Notes: generated by a model not told the origin, from the letters alone. Numbered from the stretch's first letter, positions 12,090 through 26,177 are shown. The stretch: DNA of 64,000 nt from Bagarius yarrelli (GCA_005784505.1 VCAZ01000180.1:606001-670000); one strand, 5' to 3'. Translations and numbers: made by a program.

Positions 12090-12604
12090 CCCGGTTCCGG
12101 TTGACCTGACTATTGCAGCCTGATAATCCATTAACGGATTTGAATAATAAAAATGTGTGTATTCTGTGTAGGCCAGGTTAAAGAGATGTGTTTTTAATCT
12201 AGTTTTAAACTGACAGAGAGTGTCTGCCTCCCGAACAGTGCAAGGTAAGTTATTCCAAAGTTTAGGCGATTTTGTTATTCTAGGCATAATTAAATGAGTC
12301 CCAAGAGCCCAGCGGACGTGGAGGACTATAATAGGATAGGAGCTCACTCGGGTATCGAGGTGCTTTATAAGTAATTAACAAGATTTGAAAATCTATTCGA
12401 TATTTAATAGGGAGCCAGTGCAGTGTTGACAGAACCGGGCTAAGAGCATAGGTCGTAGTTTAGATATATTTTTAAGATGATAAAATGCATTTTTACAAAT
12501 GTGGCCCTCAAAGGAAAGATTACTCTCAAAAAGCACACCTAAGTTTCCTAAAGACATAGTGCCTTTTAATGCAGTGACAAAAGAGGGATTTAAAATCCTC
12601 ATCT
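12090..12604 (-). mobile_element. LINE 3' fragment (reverse-transcriptase C-terminal part), broken frames
   Basis: The minus strand encodes, in separate frames, LGVLFESNLSFEGHI with FYHLKNISKLRP and then LWNNLPCTVREADTLCQFKT with RLKTHLFNLA. These strings are typical of the C-terminal end of non-LTR retrotransposon polyproteins in fish. Frames are interrupted (in-frame stops, a shift around 12390), so this is a dead 5'-truncated copy. Confidence 0.7.
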
Positions 12605-12944
12605 AAGCGCTGGATGGGAGATATAAAATTTCTTTCTGGTGCGTGTTTTAGCTGCCTTGCAGTTCCACAGCTTTACACTGAATGTAGGAATATTACGCTA
12701 TAACAACAGAACCCTATCTTAGTTTCACTGTGCATTATATTAGTGCTGACTTCAAGCTAAAGACTACTAATTATTTACTAATTAATTACTAAGAACTAAT
12801 TATATAGCTAGACTACCTGCCTTATTTCAAAAAGAGCTTGTTTAGAGAAGAAAAGGTCATTTTTTTTTTGTTTTTATTGGAAGTGATTTGCAGTAGAAGA
12901 ATAATATATTTAGTTTTAAAAATTAATAAATGTGTGTGTGTGTG

Positions 12945-13095
12945 GCCCTGTAATGGACTGGCGAACTTGTCCAGGGTGTACCCCTTCTGCCTTTAACCCT
13001 TTCAGAGACGGCTGAGATAGCTTCCAGCAGATCCCCCTGACCCTGAATTAGGGAATCAGCGGTTATAAAAGAATGAATGAATGAATGAATGAATT
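12945..13095 (+). mobile_element. SINE tail with (GAAT)n
   Basis: GGCCCTGTAATGGACTGGCG to CTTCCAGCAGATCCCCCTGA matches the 3' part of the element at 4422-4750 and ends in (GAAT)n. Confidence 0.65.
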
Positions 13096-14430
13096 TAAAA
13101 TCTTTTTGTTTGAACTAAAATGCATTTATGCAAGCAGGAAGCAAACTATTTATTTGATTAAAAGGCACGCTGCATCTGATGGACTACAAGGAATTCAGGA
13201 ATCTATAAAGTGTGTGCTGCACATTATTGAGAAGACGCAATCGCACAAGGTCCGTCAGAAAATTAGAATTATTAGAAATATACGTTTATTTTATCTATTT
13301 CATTGAACATTGTGTAACCCAGAATTGGGATACATTTTTATGTTAGTTAATTTAATAAGACAAAAATTGTATGTTTAGACAGAAAAACAATACAACGATT
13401 CAGTATTAGTGAAAACAAAATGCTGTTTCACTAAATCGGGCTTAACTATTTCAAGTGTATCAAGATTTAGAATAGATTATCATGCTAGCACCTAAATCTA
13501 AACCATACACTGTACAATAGCCATCTGATTGCTGTTGATGATGAGGACCCTAAAATCATAATAGCGCCGTAACGGAGGCTCATTTGGACTGAAGAACATT
13601 CTACACGATTTTTGTCACTTTTGGTGTTTAGAAATCTCAAAACCATCTGCAGTGTTGGGATTAAAATATCCATTAGGAACTCATGAAATACTGTATTGAT
13701 TTCTTTTTCTATTGTAATAAACCAGCAAATATAAACACAAAAAATAAAGCGAATAGATTTCTCATGCAAGCAGCCACTCCTGAGTCAGGACCACCTCAGC
13801 CTGAATGCAAATATTTACCTGCTGAAAGACCTGCTGAAAGGCCATTTATCTGAAAGCAGAAATGATGTGATGTTTTAAAGGAAAAGGAAGAAATTGGCTT
13901 TGTGACATTGATGAAAGCCTTTTGTTTGTATTAACGTCCGCCTTGACAAACTCGACAAACAACAGAAACCAGCAGCATCTTCTGTGCTCTCCTCTTTCTG
14001 GAAGTGAAGAAGGAGGAATGCTGGTCATTAGACAGGTTTTTATTTGTTTTATTTTTTTGAGCTAGATTTTCTGCTCAAACCTGTGAGGAACAAAGAAATC
14101 AAGTGTATACAGGTTTTGTTAAAGCTCCATTTCGGAGAAATGTTGCCACAAATTATCATGTAAAATGTAAACAATTTAATCACATTCTTTTTTTTTTTTC
14201 AATCCCTCTGCTCTTCTTCCAACCACAGTGACTCATAAATCTTCGTCTGTTTCTTTCTCTCTTTCTGTACATACTGTTCATGTATCTGTGAAAAATGCCT
14301 CTCAGCACATAAGTTAACATCATTGTGTCCGAGGACGACTGAACCCTTTATGTTTGTAAAGTAATGATTCAGAACCTAAAATGATTCTATTACTTGATAT
14401 ATAAAATATTTGTTAGGTTGATTTTTAAAA
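13096..14430. other. Intronic sequence without recognisable features
   Basis: AT-rich; the short reading frames show no family resemblance. Confidence 0.5.
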
Positions 14431-14435
14431 ATTTC

Positions 14436-14559
14436 CAGCCCAGTGGTCGAGGTGGGTAAACTGCTAATTGGAAGATCAGGGTTTAACCACCAAATCGCCA
14501 ATGCTGGGCCCCTGAGCAAGGCCCTTTAGCGTCAATTGCTTGTTTGTATAAGGGAGATA

Positions 14560-14591
<32 letters not shown>

Positions 14592-14600
14592 GGACTGGGT
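14436..14600 (+). mobile_element. SINE, plus strand, followed by (TTA)n
   Basis: CAGTGGTCGAGGTGGGTAAA, TTGGAAGATCAGGGTTTAA, GCTGGGCCCCTGAGCAAGGC, then a (TTA)n run at about 14564-14590. Confidence 0.6.
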
Positions 14601-14699
14601 GTTATGACTGTATACATCAGTAACCTTGAATAGATTATTAACCGTAATAATGTTCTAAATAACTACCTGTTTAAATAACTATATTTAACATACCGTTAC

Positions 14700-17475
14700 C
14701 GTAAAATAGAATTTTGGCCGTACCACCCACTCCTAAATGATAAGTTTAATAATAATAATCGTAAAAGTATTATTATTGTTTATAGAACAAGTAAATCAAG
14801 TAAATTCCCACACAGTATACGTTTACTTAGGAACACAATGTAAGAAACACTTAAGAGAACAGGGATTTGCTAATACTTCAGAAAAAAAAAAAGTTTTATA
14901 TTCATATTTGAATTATATGAATTATTAATCATTTCATTTGATTCTAATTCAATTTAAATTATTTATCTTGATCTTTTTGTAAATTATTTATTTATTTTTA
15001 AAATCTTTTCCAAAACATTTCATTCCAACCCTCTTACAGGTTTATCTAAATCTGTATAAAATTCCAAACAACTACTAATTTTCCTTTACAAATTATTGTT
15101 AGAAATGGTTCTAAATTGTACAGAAACGGTACAATAGGGTTCATCGTTCTCTAAGGGTTTCTCAAGTACATTTTTTTAGAACATCTGGGTTCTATCTAAA
15201 TTTATCTACAATCTAAAGATTGTAGAATTGTAAAAATTTATGCTTAATACCGCATGAGAATTTATGCCACTTTACAGGCCATATAAGGCTTTACAAATTT
15301 TGCAACAGACTTTTGTACCTGGATAGGAGCCATAGTCAAGTTTAATGCTAAACTGGCTCATGACTTAACTTGTTAATTTTAAGCATCTTGGCAACTTGCA
15401 GTTTTGGTACATTTTTTTTTTTTTTTTTTTTTTTGTTTTTTTCCCCCTCATCTCAAAACACAATCATGACTTGATGATCAGTTAGAGCCTGAGGCAGTAA
15501 CCGTATGTCGTATATATCTTCAGTTGCAGCGTATGCTCTGTGCTTTGGGTTTGTAAGGTAACGACAGAGAGAAAGCAGGAGAGGCAGAGAGAGAAAGAGG
15601 TATTTGTTTTACTAGTTTATGTGAAAATCACCCAGTGGTGCTACATACTTCATGTACCCTCGAATGCCAGGGTTACCTACAGCGTCTGGGCATTAACACA
15701 CCACGGCTGAGGTAGGGCAATAATCATCTTGCAAATTTTTCAATAAATATTTTAATAGCAATTTTATTTGCAATTTTAGTTTTTTATTCTAAATGTATTC
15801 GGTAAACAAGAAATGTATAACTAAACAAAACTGTAATGTAATAAACTTAAATTTCAATCATAAAACAAAATGAGTTGTTTAGTCTATACATTTTTTTTAC
15901 AATGAAATAACATCCTGTACGGTACTGTATGAACTGCTTGATCTTAATTAATGGTGTCTTGGATAATAATTAATAATTTACTATATGTTCTTAAGATGGA
16001 AAATAGCTTCTAAACAATTTGTGGGAGATTCTCATTGTAGCCCAGTTTTTATTAGTTTGTATTATTTATTACCATTATTAATGATCTTACTTTACTCATG
16101 TTAATAACACCAGTCAAAATGTGCGTAGAAGAAAGACAACAGAACATGCTTTTAGTACATATTTAAAAAAAAAAAAATCGATCATTTATTAAAACACACC
16201 CATGTTATTTACATAATATGAAGCGTAATATGTATTTAAGATAGCTGTTCACTTCCTTGTGAGGATTTGGGCTTTTCCTCAATAATCGGTAGCACTCGGC
16301 TGTAATTATTACCTCTCTTGTGCTTGAATCCTTGTTTGATAATGTCGTTAGGAAAACTGTATGCAACTGAAATATATAATAGTAGACACGCTAAGACAGA
16401 CAAACATTATTATTATTATTATTATTAAAGTTACTCTGCTGTGCTAGCATAAGATAGCATCCATAATAAGGGGATGTAAAGACACTACCCGTCCTAATTG
16501 TAATGGAGGCCTTGATGCCCTTCTACTTCCTGGTTGTCGATGTCGATGACAGTTGTTTGGATAATCTGAGTCATGTTGTTGACCGTAACCTTGCGCAGAT
16601 CGTAGCAACACCGAGTGATCTGACTGACAGTGTTGCCGGATAAATTTGACAGTTTCCGGCTCATAAACTGTCCATTTATTAAACTTAAAAGAAGCTGCAA
16701 TCCCCATGGGATTTTGTACACCCGCCCAAGCCAATCAAATTCAAAACCGCTCAATCTGGCAGCACTGCTGGCTGACTTCGAATGCAGAAGCGAGTGTGCA
16801 CATAGTCTATTTGCGTGGCGCACTGAGTGAACTCTGATTAACATCTTAATCATGCACATGAGGACATTGCAGTCTACATTACATCTAAATGAAAACATAA
16901 ATAAATTATTAAGCAGCCTTGTGCGGTTTAAAATTGTGATTGTATTGCGATTGTGAATAATTGCACATCTTAACTGTAAAGTTTAGTCATAGTGTTCTAG
17001 GCCGCAAGCAGTGGTCATTTTATTCCTGCAGTATTGTCCGTCTTTGTCCCTGTATAAAAAAAACACCTAATAGGTGAATATTAATAGACTATTGTGGAAA
17101 AAAATTGCGATAGTTAGCTGCTATATTTTTCCACTGCCCTATTTAAAAAGTAATGATTAATCCATAAGGGTAACATTTAATCCTGACGGTTTATAATAAG
17201 ATGTTTTACTCTGTACAATCCTAAACCCTAGTCTAACATTCTTAGTTACATATTTGCATTGTCAGTGTCCCAGTTTGGATGAATACAGCTCACAACCACA
17301 TTAACACTACCTTTGGTGGCGTTTTTGTGTTGCTACATCCATCCAGTCTCTTTTGCCAGAGGTTTATAAGCCTGGGTAGATAGTGGTGCTAACCATGCTT
17401 TTAAATTGCAGGTGAGAAACATTTCTCTATCCAGTGTTAAAAGTGATGTTTAAAAAGATGCCAGGTCAGGGTTAC

Positions 17476-17509
<34 letters not shown>

Positions 17510-18070
17510 GTTTTTTCTCAATTGATGAAATTGTTTACTGGTGTGACTTCAAAAGCAATTTGCAACCCTAGATATGTGTTTTAATATGTCTTATGCTCCC
17601 AGGTACAAAGTTACTGAACCAGCAGTACGGAATCATCCAATGTGGTTTCCACTGAATCATTACATTCCTATTAGAAACATCACAGACTCGTAGGTGTGTG
17701 AACACCTGCTAACACTGTGTGATTTTGGCCACCACTTGGTCAGCAGAGACAAATTTCGAAATCCTAAAAGATTCCCATTATCCTACGCTACAAACTGTGT
17801 TCTTTGATCTCTAGTGCGATGTGTTTACTGATTGCAACAGTCGTTGATCGGTTATTAGTAGTTTGTCTTTGATGGGCGTCTGGCAGTTTCAGAAGTTTTC
17901 AGACACTATCCTACAGTGCGAGTCCCTCTCATACAACTGTCAAACCAAGAACCAATGGAAGCGCCGAAACTGATGACGCAATTATTACAATAAGCCCCAG
18001 ATGAGTCTCGTTGTGTGTGTCCATTTTTAAAACGTTTTGTGTGTCGTACAGTCTGACATTATGACAACTG
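14700..18070. other. Intronic sequence without recognisable genes
   Basis: AT-rich, with poly(T) runs at 15411-15434 and 17480-17508 and a short (ATT)n at 16408-16427. A 134-codon frame at 16494-16898 (-) has no recognisable domain. Confidence 0.5.
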
Positions 18071-18077
18071 AGATCCT

Positions 18078-18182
18078 ACAGTGTAACTTGGGGATCATGT
18101 TAGGGACCCAACATAGTCAGTGTGATGGTGCTGGAAACCAAACCCCACAATCCTCCTGTCAGTAGACCAACACCTCAAAGGT
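18078..18182 (-). mobile_element. SINE head fragment, minus strand
   Basis: GTGATGGTGCTGGAAACCAA, CCCCACAATCC and GTAGACCAACACCTCAAAGG are the reversed head of the SINE. Confidence 0.45.
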
Positions 18183-18245
18183 AAAGTTGGAGATGTTTTT
18201 AGAAACATTTATTGTAAAAAATACATTCGGACCACTTCACTTCAT

Positions 18246-18345
<100 letters not shown>

Positions 18346-18852
18346 TTATGTTTGTCCAATCAAAATATTCAGTCTGAACATTACGATAGGATTTCCTACC
18401 TGTCTGTCTGTACGCTGTCACGTACACTGTGCAGACAAAGCAAGAATGGCAGGCAAATAGCAACAACCCGACCTGTCAACCCAACAACTGACACTAATTT
18501 AATTTTAGTGTGTTTTGTTAGCAACACCTGGCTTATGTAGTTTTGTGTACTTTTTCGAATGGGATCAACTACAGCAGCACTGACAAGTTTTGCTAGTTAC
18601 ACAAAAGGTGAAAATTTGCTGCACCTAATTCCATTTTTAATAAATTCTATTTGGCAGTACTGTGATTACTACAATTCATTACGTGTCATTCATTGGTGAG
18701 AAAACTTTATAGTACAGGTAATGTTGTCTTTGATCCTTTAGTCTTTTGCATTCAGGAGGTGTGACGCTGGACGGCGATTTGCAGTAGGCATTTGTTATTT
18801 TGTAAGATGTCTTACTGCACATTTCAACCACTAAGCTACCACTTCTCATGTC

Positions 18853-18878
18853 TGTGTGTGTGTGTGTGTGTGTGTGTT
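18853..18878. repeat. (GT)n microsatellite
   Basis: Thirteen GT units within intron 1. Confidence 0.85.
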
Positions 18879-19234
18879 TATTCTACATCAAGAGTCATGA
18901 GGAATCCAAAATAGTGTGTGCGTCAGCTGAAACACTGGTGTGGGAAAAGTAATAAATTTAGCTTTCCGTTACAGGCAGCACAGGTGTGCTGTGGGAACTG
19001 TCAGAAAGCAGGTGCGAACTCATTACCAGCACTGAGGGCCTGGACAAGCGCAGACCTGCTTCTACCCGAAACCGCTTACTTTCTAAACATTGAGATGCTC
19101 AGTATCGGCTCATATGCAGCGTCTTTCTCAGTTGTTTCCCACATTTTGATGTATTGCATTTTCCACAATTCAGTAGGCACCTAATCTGAACTTTTATTTA
19201 ATATATATATATATAATATACACACACATACATA

Positions 19235-19620
19235 CCATCAAGCCCGAAATTATTTATACCCCTGGCAAATTCTGACTTGAAGTTAGTTTTATTCAACTAG
19301 CAAGTTTGTTTGTTTTTTTTTGACCAGAAATGACACAGGCTTCTCCCGACCACACAGCAAAAGTGGTGAAGAAATAGTTAGCAGACAAAAACATTAACGT
19401 TTTGCAGTGGCTCAGCCAGAGTCCTGACTTAAATCCAATTGAGAATCTGTGGAGGGAGCTAAAGATCAGGGTGATGGCAAGGACACCCTCCAACCTGAAA
19501 GAGTTTGGAGCTCATCGCTAAAGATGAATGGGCAAAAATACCAGTGGAGACATGCAAAAAGCTGGTCAGCAATTATAGGGTTTTTTTTGTTGTTTTTTTT
19601 TCTTGAGCCGTAGCACACAT
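19235..19620 (+). mobile_element. Tc1/mariner-like transposon, internally deleted
   Basis: It begins with CCATCAAGCCCGAAATTATT and TATACCCCTGGCAAATTCTG, a Tc1 end, and carries the transposase 3' part: QWLSQSPDLNPIENLWRELK is readable at about 19404-19463, the conserved segment around the last catalytic acidic residue. The middle of the transposase is missing and the end is poorly preserved. Inactive. Confidence 0.75.
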
Positions 19621-19630
19621 TTTAGTAATC

Positions 19631-20780
19631 TACAGTGAGGGAAAAAAATATATTTGATCCCCTGCTGAACATTAAGAAAAACACGTCAAAAAAGTTGAGT
19701 TGAGTTTCATTGTAATGAGTGAAAAGCATTTAACCCCTTAGTACTCAGTACTTGGTGGCAAACCCCTTTTACACACCTCAGGAGGCATTTTGTCCCACTC
19801 CTTTTAGCAAGTCTTCTACAAGTCATTAAGGTTTCGAGGCTGACATTTAGCAACTTAAACCTTCAGCTCCCTCCACAGATTTTCTATAGGATTAAAGTCT
19901 AGAGTTAGCTTTGTTGTCTTTGTTGTGTTCGTTAAGTCATTTTTATGTTAGAATAACCATCCACGACCCATCTTAAATGCCTGGCTAAGAAAAGGAGGTT
20001 CTTACCCAATATTTGGTGGTACATGGCTCTGTGTATCATTCCTTTGATGCGACGAAGTTGTTCTGTCCCCTTAGCAACAAAACACATTTAAAGCACAATG
20101 TTTCCACCTCCATGTTTGATGGTGGGGATGGCGTTCTAGAGGTCATAAGTAGCATTTCTCCTTCTCCTCCAAACGTGGTAAGTTGAGTTGATGCCAAAGA
20201 GATTGATTTTGGTCTCATCTGAACACAACACTTTTACCCAGTTCTACTCTGAATTGTTTAGATGTTAATTAGCTGTTAACTTCAGATGGGCCTGTACAGG
20301 AGCTGCAGGATTTCAGTCTTTCATGGGGTAGTGCATTACCAATTATTCTCTTGGTGACTATGGTTCCTTTTGTGTAGTTCTGGGCTGATTCTATACCATT
20401 CTCTTAATCACTGAAACTTTACAAAGCGTCGATCTCCTTCAGCGCATGCAAGATCCCAGTTATTCTGTGTTTCTTCCATTTGCAAATAATCGCACCATCT
20501 GTTGTCACCTTCTCACCAAGCTGCTTGGCGATGCACATTCCAGCATTTTTTAGCTCTACAATCTTGTCCCTGACATTGTTGAGCAGCTATTTGGTCTTGG
20601 CCATAATGGAGAGTTTGAAATTTGATTAATTGATTGCTTCTGTGGACAGGTGTCATTTATACAGGTAACAAGCGGAGATTAAGAGCACACGCTTTAAGAG
20701 AGTCCCTTAAGAGAGTCCCTTTACAGACTCATTGATTCTTTTTCAGTGGGCAAACATACAAAATCAGCAGGGCTGAAGGT
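19631..20780 (-). mobile_element. Second Tc1/mariner-like transposon, minus strand, degenerate
   Basis: Its left end, TACAGTGAGGGAAAAAAATA then TTTGATCCCCTGCTGAA, is a typical Tc1 inverted repeat; the right end (about 20740-20775, AAATCAGCAGGG) is a weak match. Read on the minus strand, 19895-19862 gives NPIENLWRELK, and 20200-20100 gives pieces of a diverged transposase. Frames are broken throughout. Confidence 0.75.
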
Positions 20781-23700
20781 TTTCATGCAGACCTTGCATT
20801 TTATGGTATGGAGGGACCTGTATGGTGGTGCTTGTGGATCTAAGGGGATAGGGTGCATTGCGAATGTAAAATAGCTTGTGCGATCTTTCCCTTCTATCTG
20901 TTACAGTTCTTCCATTTTCCATTAGTCTTCTTAGCAGTGCATCAGCCCAAGCAGCTATGTAATAAATGCAAACCAAGCTGTCATAAATCAGCGAGAAACC
21001 CAAACACACTGCTAGCAATGCATCACCTCCTTTGTGAGAGCAGGTGACAAGCGAACGCAAGCTCGAGAGAGCGCCGGCAAGCACACTCCAGTCAGTGCTG
21101 TTTGTTTTCGTCTTCCTTTCTCTGTACCACTTTTTTCCTTTTTCCGTCACACATTTTTCTAAATGAGTCAGGCTTCCTTGTATTATACTCGTTCTTGTAT
21201 TTTTCCCTCCAAACATGAGTAACTCTTAGTCTCCTTGCTACTCACACAGACTTCATTGAGAGGGTCGGCTCAGCCGGATACCCGAGTCACGCTAGTACAC
21301 ACCAAAGTCACCGCTCATCATCAAAATCACGTTTCCTTACATAAAAGAGCAGTTAGTTGTACAGTATGCTGGAGTACGTAAGGTCAGAGTGTTGTGCTGG
21401 GGTTAAAAGGGAAGTAAAAGTACTTTGCTGTTTTAAAAAAACGGAACGGCCAACAATAGCGGCACACCTTACTGAAAACACACAAACATGTATTTCTCAC
21501 ATTTTCAGGCTTCTTAAATATAATATCGTCAGTTATCGGCTTTCGACTAATTATGCCTGTTCCTAGTTGTAGTTATTGTAGCAGGAGTTTTATTGTCTTC
21601 ATGGAACTTTGTTCATGCCTAAGTGCTGATACTTTTAAAAGGATTTCAGTACCCTTGATGGTCCACAGACAAAAGGAGAAGTTTAGAAAAGGTTTTTATT
21701 CCACAATGAAGCATGGCTGAATGAGGTTGACGGTAAAAGTGTGTTATGACCGCCTCTGTTCAGCAGTAGGGGCTGATTTGACTAAGCATGAGGTGGCAGC
21801 TGAATTCTTCTCATACACAGTGTGTTTAATGTGTTTAATACTAATTGATACTCTGTGTTTTTAAAAAGGTTCTCATGTCCTTACTAATAATGTTTCACCT
21901 TTACTCGCTTAGTAATTGGCTTCGTATCGCTGTACATTGGAATGTTTTTTTTTTTTTAAGCACCATTACATCATCACTTAAACACAGTGAATTTGGAACA
22001 CACTCGTTTAATAAATCTGAAGCAGCTGTGACAGGATGGCCTCAGTGGATCTGCTGTTTTATTCATTATTAGTGAGACTCGGGCAGCTTATCGCCTTTAC
22101 CATGAAGGAATTCTAAACTTTTTGTATTTATTTTTTTAGGATGGGATCAATTTTCCTGCTAAAAATACTGCAAAAGTATAAAGTTGCACTTTATAGTATT
22201 ATGAAGCAATTTGCACATGTGTGAAACATTACAATGTTCCGATTATTGCTGAACATTTGAACAATTGCTGAATGAATTTTTAAGCTTTGAAACATCTAAG
22301 AGACCAAGTTGATTCCTTTAATCATAACCACAAGTTATTCTCTCACCAGCACTGGTTTCTCCAAACAAAAATAAATAAGTGGGCATGGGCCGATTACTCG
22401 TTCTTAGCTATACAGTGGTGTAAAAAACGCTTACATTGTTGTGTGCAGGAAAAGCGTAACAAATCACACGGCCGGTCCTCCTCCTGTTGGTACGAGCAGC
22501 CAGTAATAGTCACCTCTGTGTAGGATGGCTGAAGACGCTGAAACCCTGGATTTTTTTTTTGTTTTTTTCGTTAAAAAAATTTGAAGTCTGCTATATGGAA
22601 ATTCTTCAGGAAACTAAGGAAATTTAAGGTAACACTGTCTTTTAAAGTAAGACTTGCAACCATTTAATAGAATTAAAAAACAACTGCTACCAGTACTGTT
22701 TGAAATATTAAAATAAAAAATGCAGCAGTATTGCACAACTGAGTCATGTTGTGTTGGTTGAACATTTGTTGCACTGTTTGAGCTTGATGCTTTTATAGGG
22801 CTGGGTTAAGCAAAGTGCACGTCTTCCTGACAAATGTGTTAAAGGCTTAAATGTTCGGAGCAGAAAAGATGGTATTGGATCGGTATCGGCAGATACTCGA
22901 GTTTACAATACTGGTATCAGTATCTGACATCGAGCCAACCCTAGTTTACACCATGTGTTAACTTCCACCATTGCGTACGTCTGATTAAACTCACAACGTT
23001 TAAAAAACAAACCAATTGATGGCTTTTAAGTTTCTCTGCCACTGTTTGACGTTTTTTAGTTGTATTTTTAACAAATTTTATATTTACAAGGATTGTTTTC
23101 CTGAAAAAAATATTTTAGTTCTGATTATTGTTGGGCTAAAAGTTTAGGCTCAATTATTTTAATCTGTTTATTTCGATCAATTACCTCTTTTAGTTTTATT
23201 TTAGTTTCAAAACGTTATATATATTATTTAAGAATAAAAAATGTTGTTGTTTTTTACCCAGACATTTAAAAAGAACATATTTTAGAGCTGTAGTCGCAAA
23301 ACTTTATTACTGTAAAAGCGTGACATTTTTGCTTGGTTATTACACTGTACTCTCAGAACCTCATACTGGCTCTAATGCTTAATGACAAGTTACTTGTTAT
23401 TCTATGTTATCTTAAAAGATGTGAATAAAACATCCGAATCCTGTCTTGATTAATTAATTATATCTCTTTTCTACCAGGTCTGGTGCTACAGTCGGTGCTC
23501 GGCCGAGGCTGGCACTCAATGACAACCGGCTTGTCGGTTTTAATTTCATTTTTTTTTAATTTCTGAACTTTATATTAGGCATTTTAGTTTTTTATAACTT
23601 GTTGACTATTTGGTCAGTGGATATCCGTTATATATTCCGCAGTTGCCGTGTCCAGCGCTCACCTGATGGTGAGGACAGTGTTGGTCTCCTGAAATGACTA

Positions 23701-24500
23701 CTGATGAACTGCCATATATTTAATTGTTGTTAATTTACCTGAGAGATTTTCTTTCTGCTCATTGGAAAAGCATATCCCGGTTCCAATATAACTCCAGCAC
23801 CAGCCCAGGTATTAGATTTCTAGAGAAAAATAAGTTCACAAGACTTTTATCAGGCTTTATTACGTTTTCCAGTGTGTGTTTGAGTTTTTCTTACTATAGA
23901 ATCATCGTGTTAGGACCAGTGTATATTTTAATAGTTCATTTTTTTTATGTAAAAAAAAACAAATGCACTGATGCAGTCAGATTCGAGAGTGTTCCATCAC
24001 TGTGATCTTAATGACTTGCCAGTTGAAGCGGGGTACTAAGTGCTGCCATGGGCAGTTTCCTTACACAGATTTTGAGCATGTGCAGAACTTTAAACCGCTC
24101 TGTTGAAGTGTTGTAGTAAATATTTTCACCGTTTTGCCATAAAGGGTCATTAGTCTGACGCTTTTGGTTAACCCGGGCTATATTTATTTAGGGAAAGCCC
24201 GAGTGTATACTCGACTTCTGGATTTATGTGTCATTATTCCAGCTTTTTGGTTAACGAGGATTTCTTGGCTGAATAAATCTGGTGTGTGAAATTCCCCTGA
24301 AATGGTGTGTTGTTTTGGAAGCGAGGTTCTGCAGCTGTTCCGAATCCCAGATCATTCCTGAAACTATTCCCCGAGTAACTGCATAGGTGGAGGCTGTTTG
24401 GCAGACCCGCCATCCAGGCAGCGAACTCATTACAGCTGTATTGTTGGCGTGTGTCATTGGGCAAAAAAAATGTTGACTGCTGGATAAAGCTTGAGTGTCT
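20781..24500. other. Intronic sequence without recognisable genes
   Basis: AT-rich. One fragment near 22870-22945 (TCGGTATCGGCAGATACTCG) resembles small non-autonomous elements that end in similar words. A 150-codon frame at 20764-21216 (-) has no visible domain. Confidence 0.5.
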
Positions 24501-24875
24501 CTGAGGCTGTCCCATCATTTTACTTTCTTTCAACTCCTTTTCCAGCTGGTGTCTCACGTTCATTTCTTTTTTTTCACATTTAGTACTTTCTCTCTCTTTA
24601 TATTTCTCAATCTTTCTCTCTTGCACTTTCTTTGCCCACTTATATTTTATGTAGATTTTGGTGTGGGTCAATTTACTCTCTTACTTTATTTTCTCAGTTT
24701 ACTCTCTACTTCTTTTTGTTTTTCTTTCTCTCCCTCTCTCTCCATCTCTTGGTTTCCTTCATTTTTGCTCTTTCTTTCTCTTCCTTTCTTTCTCTTCCTC
24801 GTTCTCTCTTATTTTCTCTCTCTCTCTCTTCCTTTGTTTCTCTCTCTCTCCCTCTGTTTGTCTCTGCATGTCTGT
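24500..24875. repeat. Pyrimidine-rich (CT/CTTT)n tract
   Basis: About 370 bases, mostly C and T on the + strand, made of CTCTTT-like words. It produces several overlapping false reading frames on both strands. Confidence 0.8.
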
Positions 24876-25789
24876 GAACTGAAGAAAAAGATAACTTCTC
24901 AATGAGTGTAGGGTTTAAACATTGTATGTGTGTGCTGTGAAATTGGCTCGTGGACGGGAACGGGAATGAGTTGCTGGGGTTACTCAATAGCCGAGCGTAT
25001 AATAAACGGATGTGTGCAGACTCGGTAAGCCAACGGTAATAAATGCACAGCTTGCGTTTCAGTGCCGAATCACGAGTCTCCTGCACTCCGCATATCCTCC
25101 CTCTATTTTCGCCCATTTTTCTGGAGACACTTGCATCCTGTGTGTGTGTGTTGGCCACCGCCTGTCTCTGGCATAAGACAGCTGCACTTGCTTGTGCGCG
25201 CACACACACACACAAACAGATCCACCAGAGTACATTTAATAGGGCTCTGTACATGCTTCACTTCTCAGTGTATCCTGTAACAGTGATAAGGGTTTCTTTT
25301 CCACACTTCTATTCCCTTTTCCTTCTCTCTCTCTCTCTCTCTGTGTTTGCCCTTGTGTCTGCACAGCTGTGCGTCAGCTGTCTCCTTCCGAGACTCTACA
25401 ACAAACCCTTCACTCTTCACTCTCCAAAGCGACAAATGTCACTCCCCCACCTTCCTCTGGGTCACTTCACACAGCTCAGAATTATCTGTCTAGTTGTAAC
25501 CGATTTTAGGGAAATATGGAGGCACCGTGATGCATCGTACCACTGTGAAGGAATCTGAGACAGAGTGAACAGATGATATGCTGTGCAATTGTAGCGTAAT
25601 GTGTGTAAGAGTTGTGTTCCCGCCACAGGAGGATAAATGAGCTCTGACAGCATCATCTGTTTCTGCTGCTTGGAAAAACAAGTGTTTATTGAAAAACACT
25701 TTTTTATAAAGCTGCTACTATTCAGCTTTATAATAGTGTTTTTTAATAAACACTTGTTTGTATTGACACGGGTCTCATGATAGGATATA

Positions 25790-26070
25790 GGTTATGATAC
25801 AATACATATCAAAGTATATATTGCCATACTTCAGAAACAAAAGAAAACAAATAGCTAAAAATACAACAGATGCAAAACCGGAGGGGCCCTTATTTTTTTA
25901 TGTTTCAGCAACAACTACAGAAGCAGAGGAACGCTGGGGGTTTTAATTAAATATTTAAGTAAAACAGTACGTATCAGTAAATATCAGTACTGATGGTTAA
26001 TATATCAATACACGCTTGTGGAAAAAAAAAAAATCGCAAAATTTAGCTGTATCTATATTTTTACACAGCT
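25790..26070 (+). repeat. Interspersed repeat with 'ATAGCTAAAAATACAA', copy B
   Basis: Diverged second copy of the element at 10780-11125, sharing AATAGCTAAAAATACAAC, CAGCAACAACTACAG and TTTTTACACAG. Confidence 0.55.
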
Positions 26071-26177
26071 TTACTAACCCCCCCCAATGTATATATACTG
26101 ATTTCTGCTGTTTCTGTAGTTCTGTAGTAACCGTATCAAATACTGGGCTCTTACTCTTAGAACAGTTTAAAGGGGAT

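Noticed and set aside
16494..16898. Open frame of 134 codons on the minus strand
   Set aside because: No recognisable domain or splice structure; an overlapping 96-codon frame is equally open, so likely chance or an old repeat.
20764..21216. Open frame of 150 codons on the minus strand
   Set aside because: No domain seen; sits at the edge of a Tc1 remnant and has no gene context.
24706..25254. Open frame of 182 codons on the minus strand and its partners on the plus strand (24495-24905, 25043-25558)
   Set aside because: Composed largely of read-through of a CT/GA-rich tract (RERERE-, LSLSLS-like); no domain, and in an intron.
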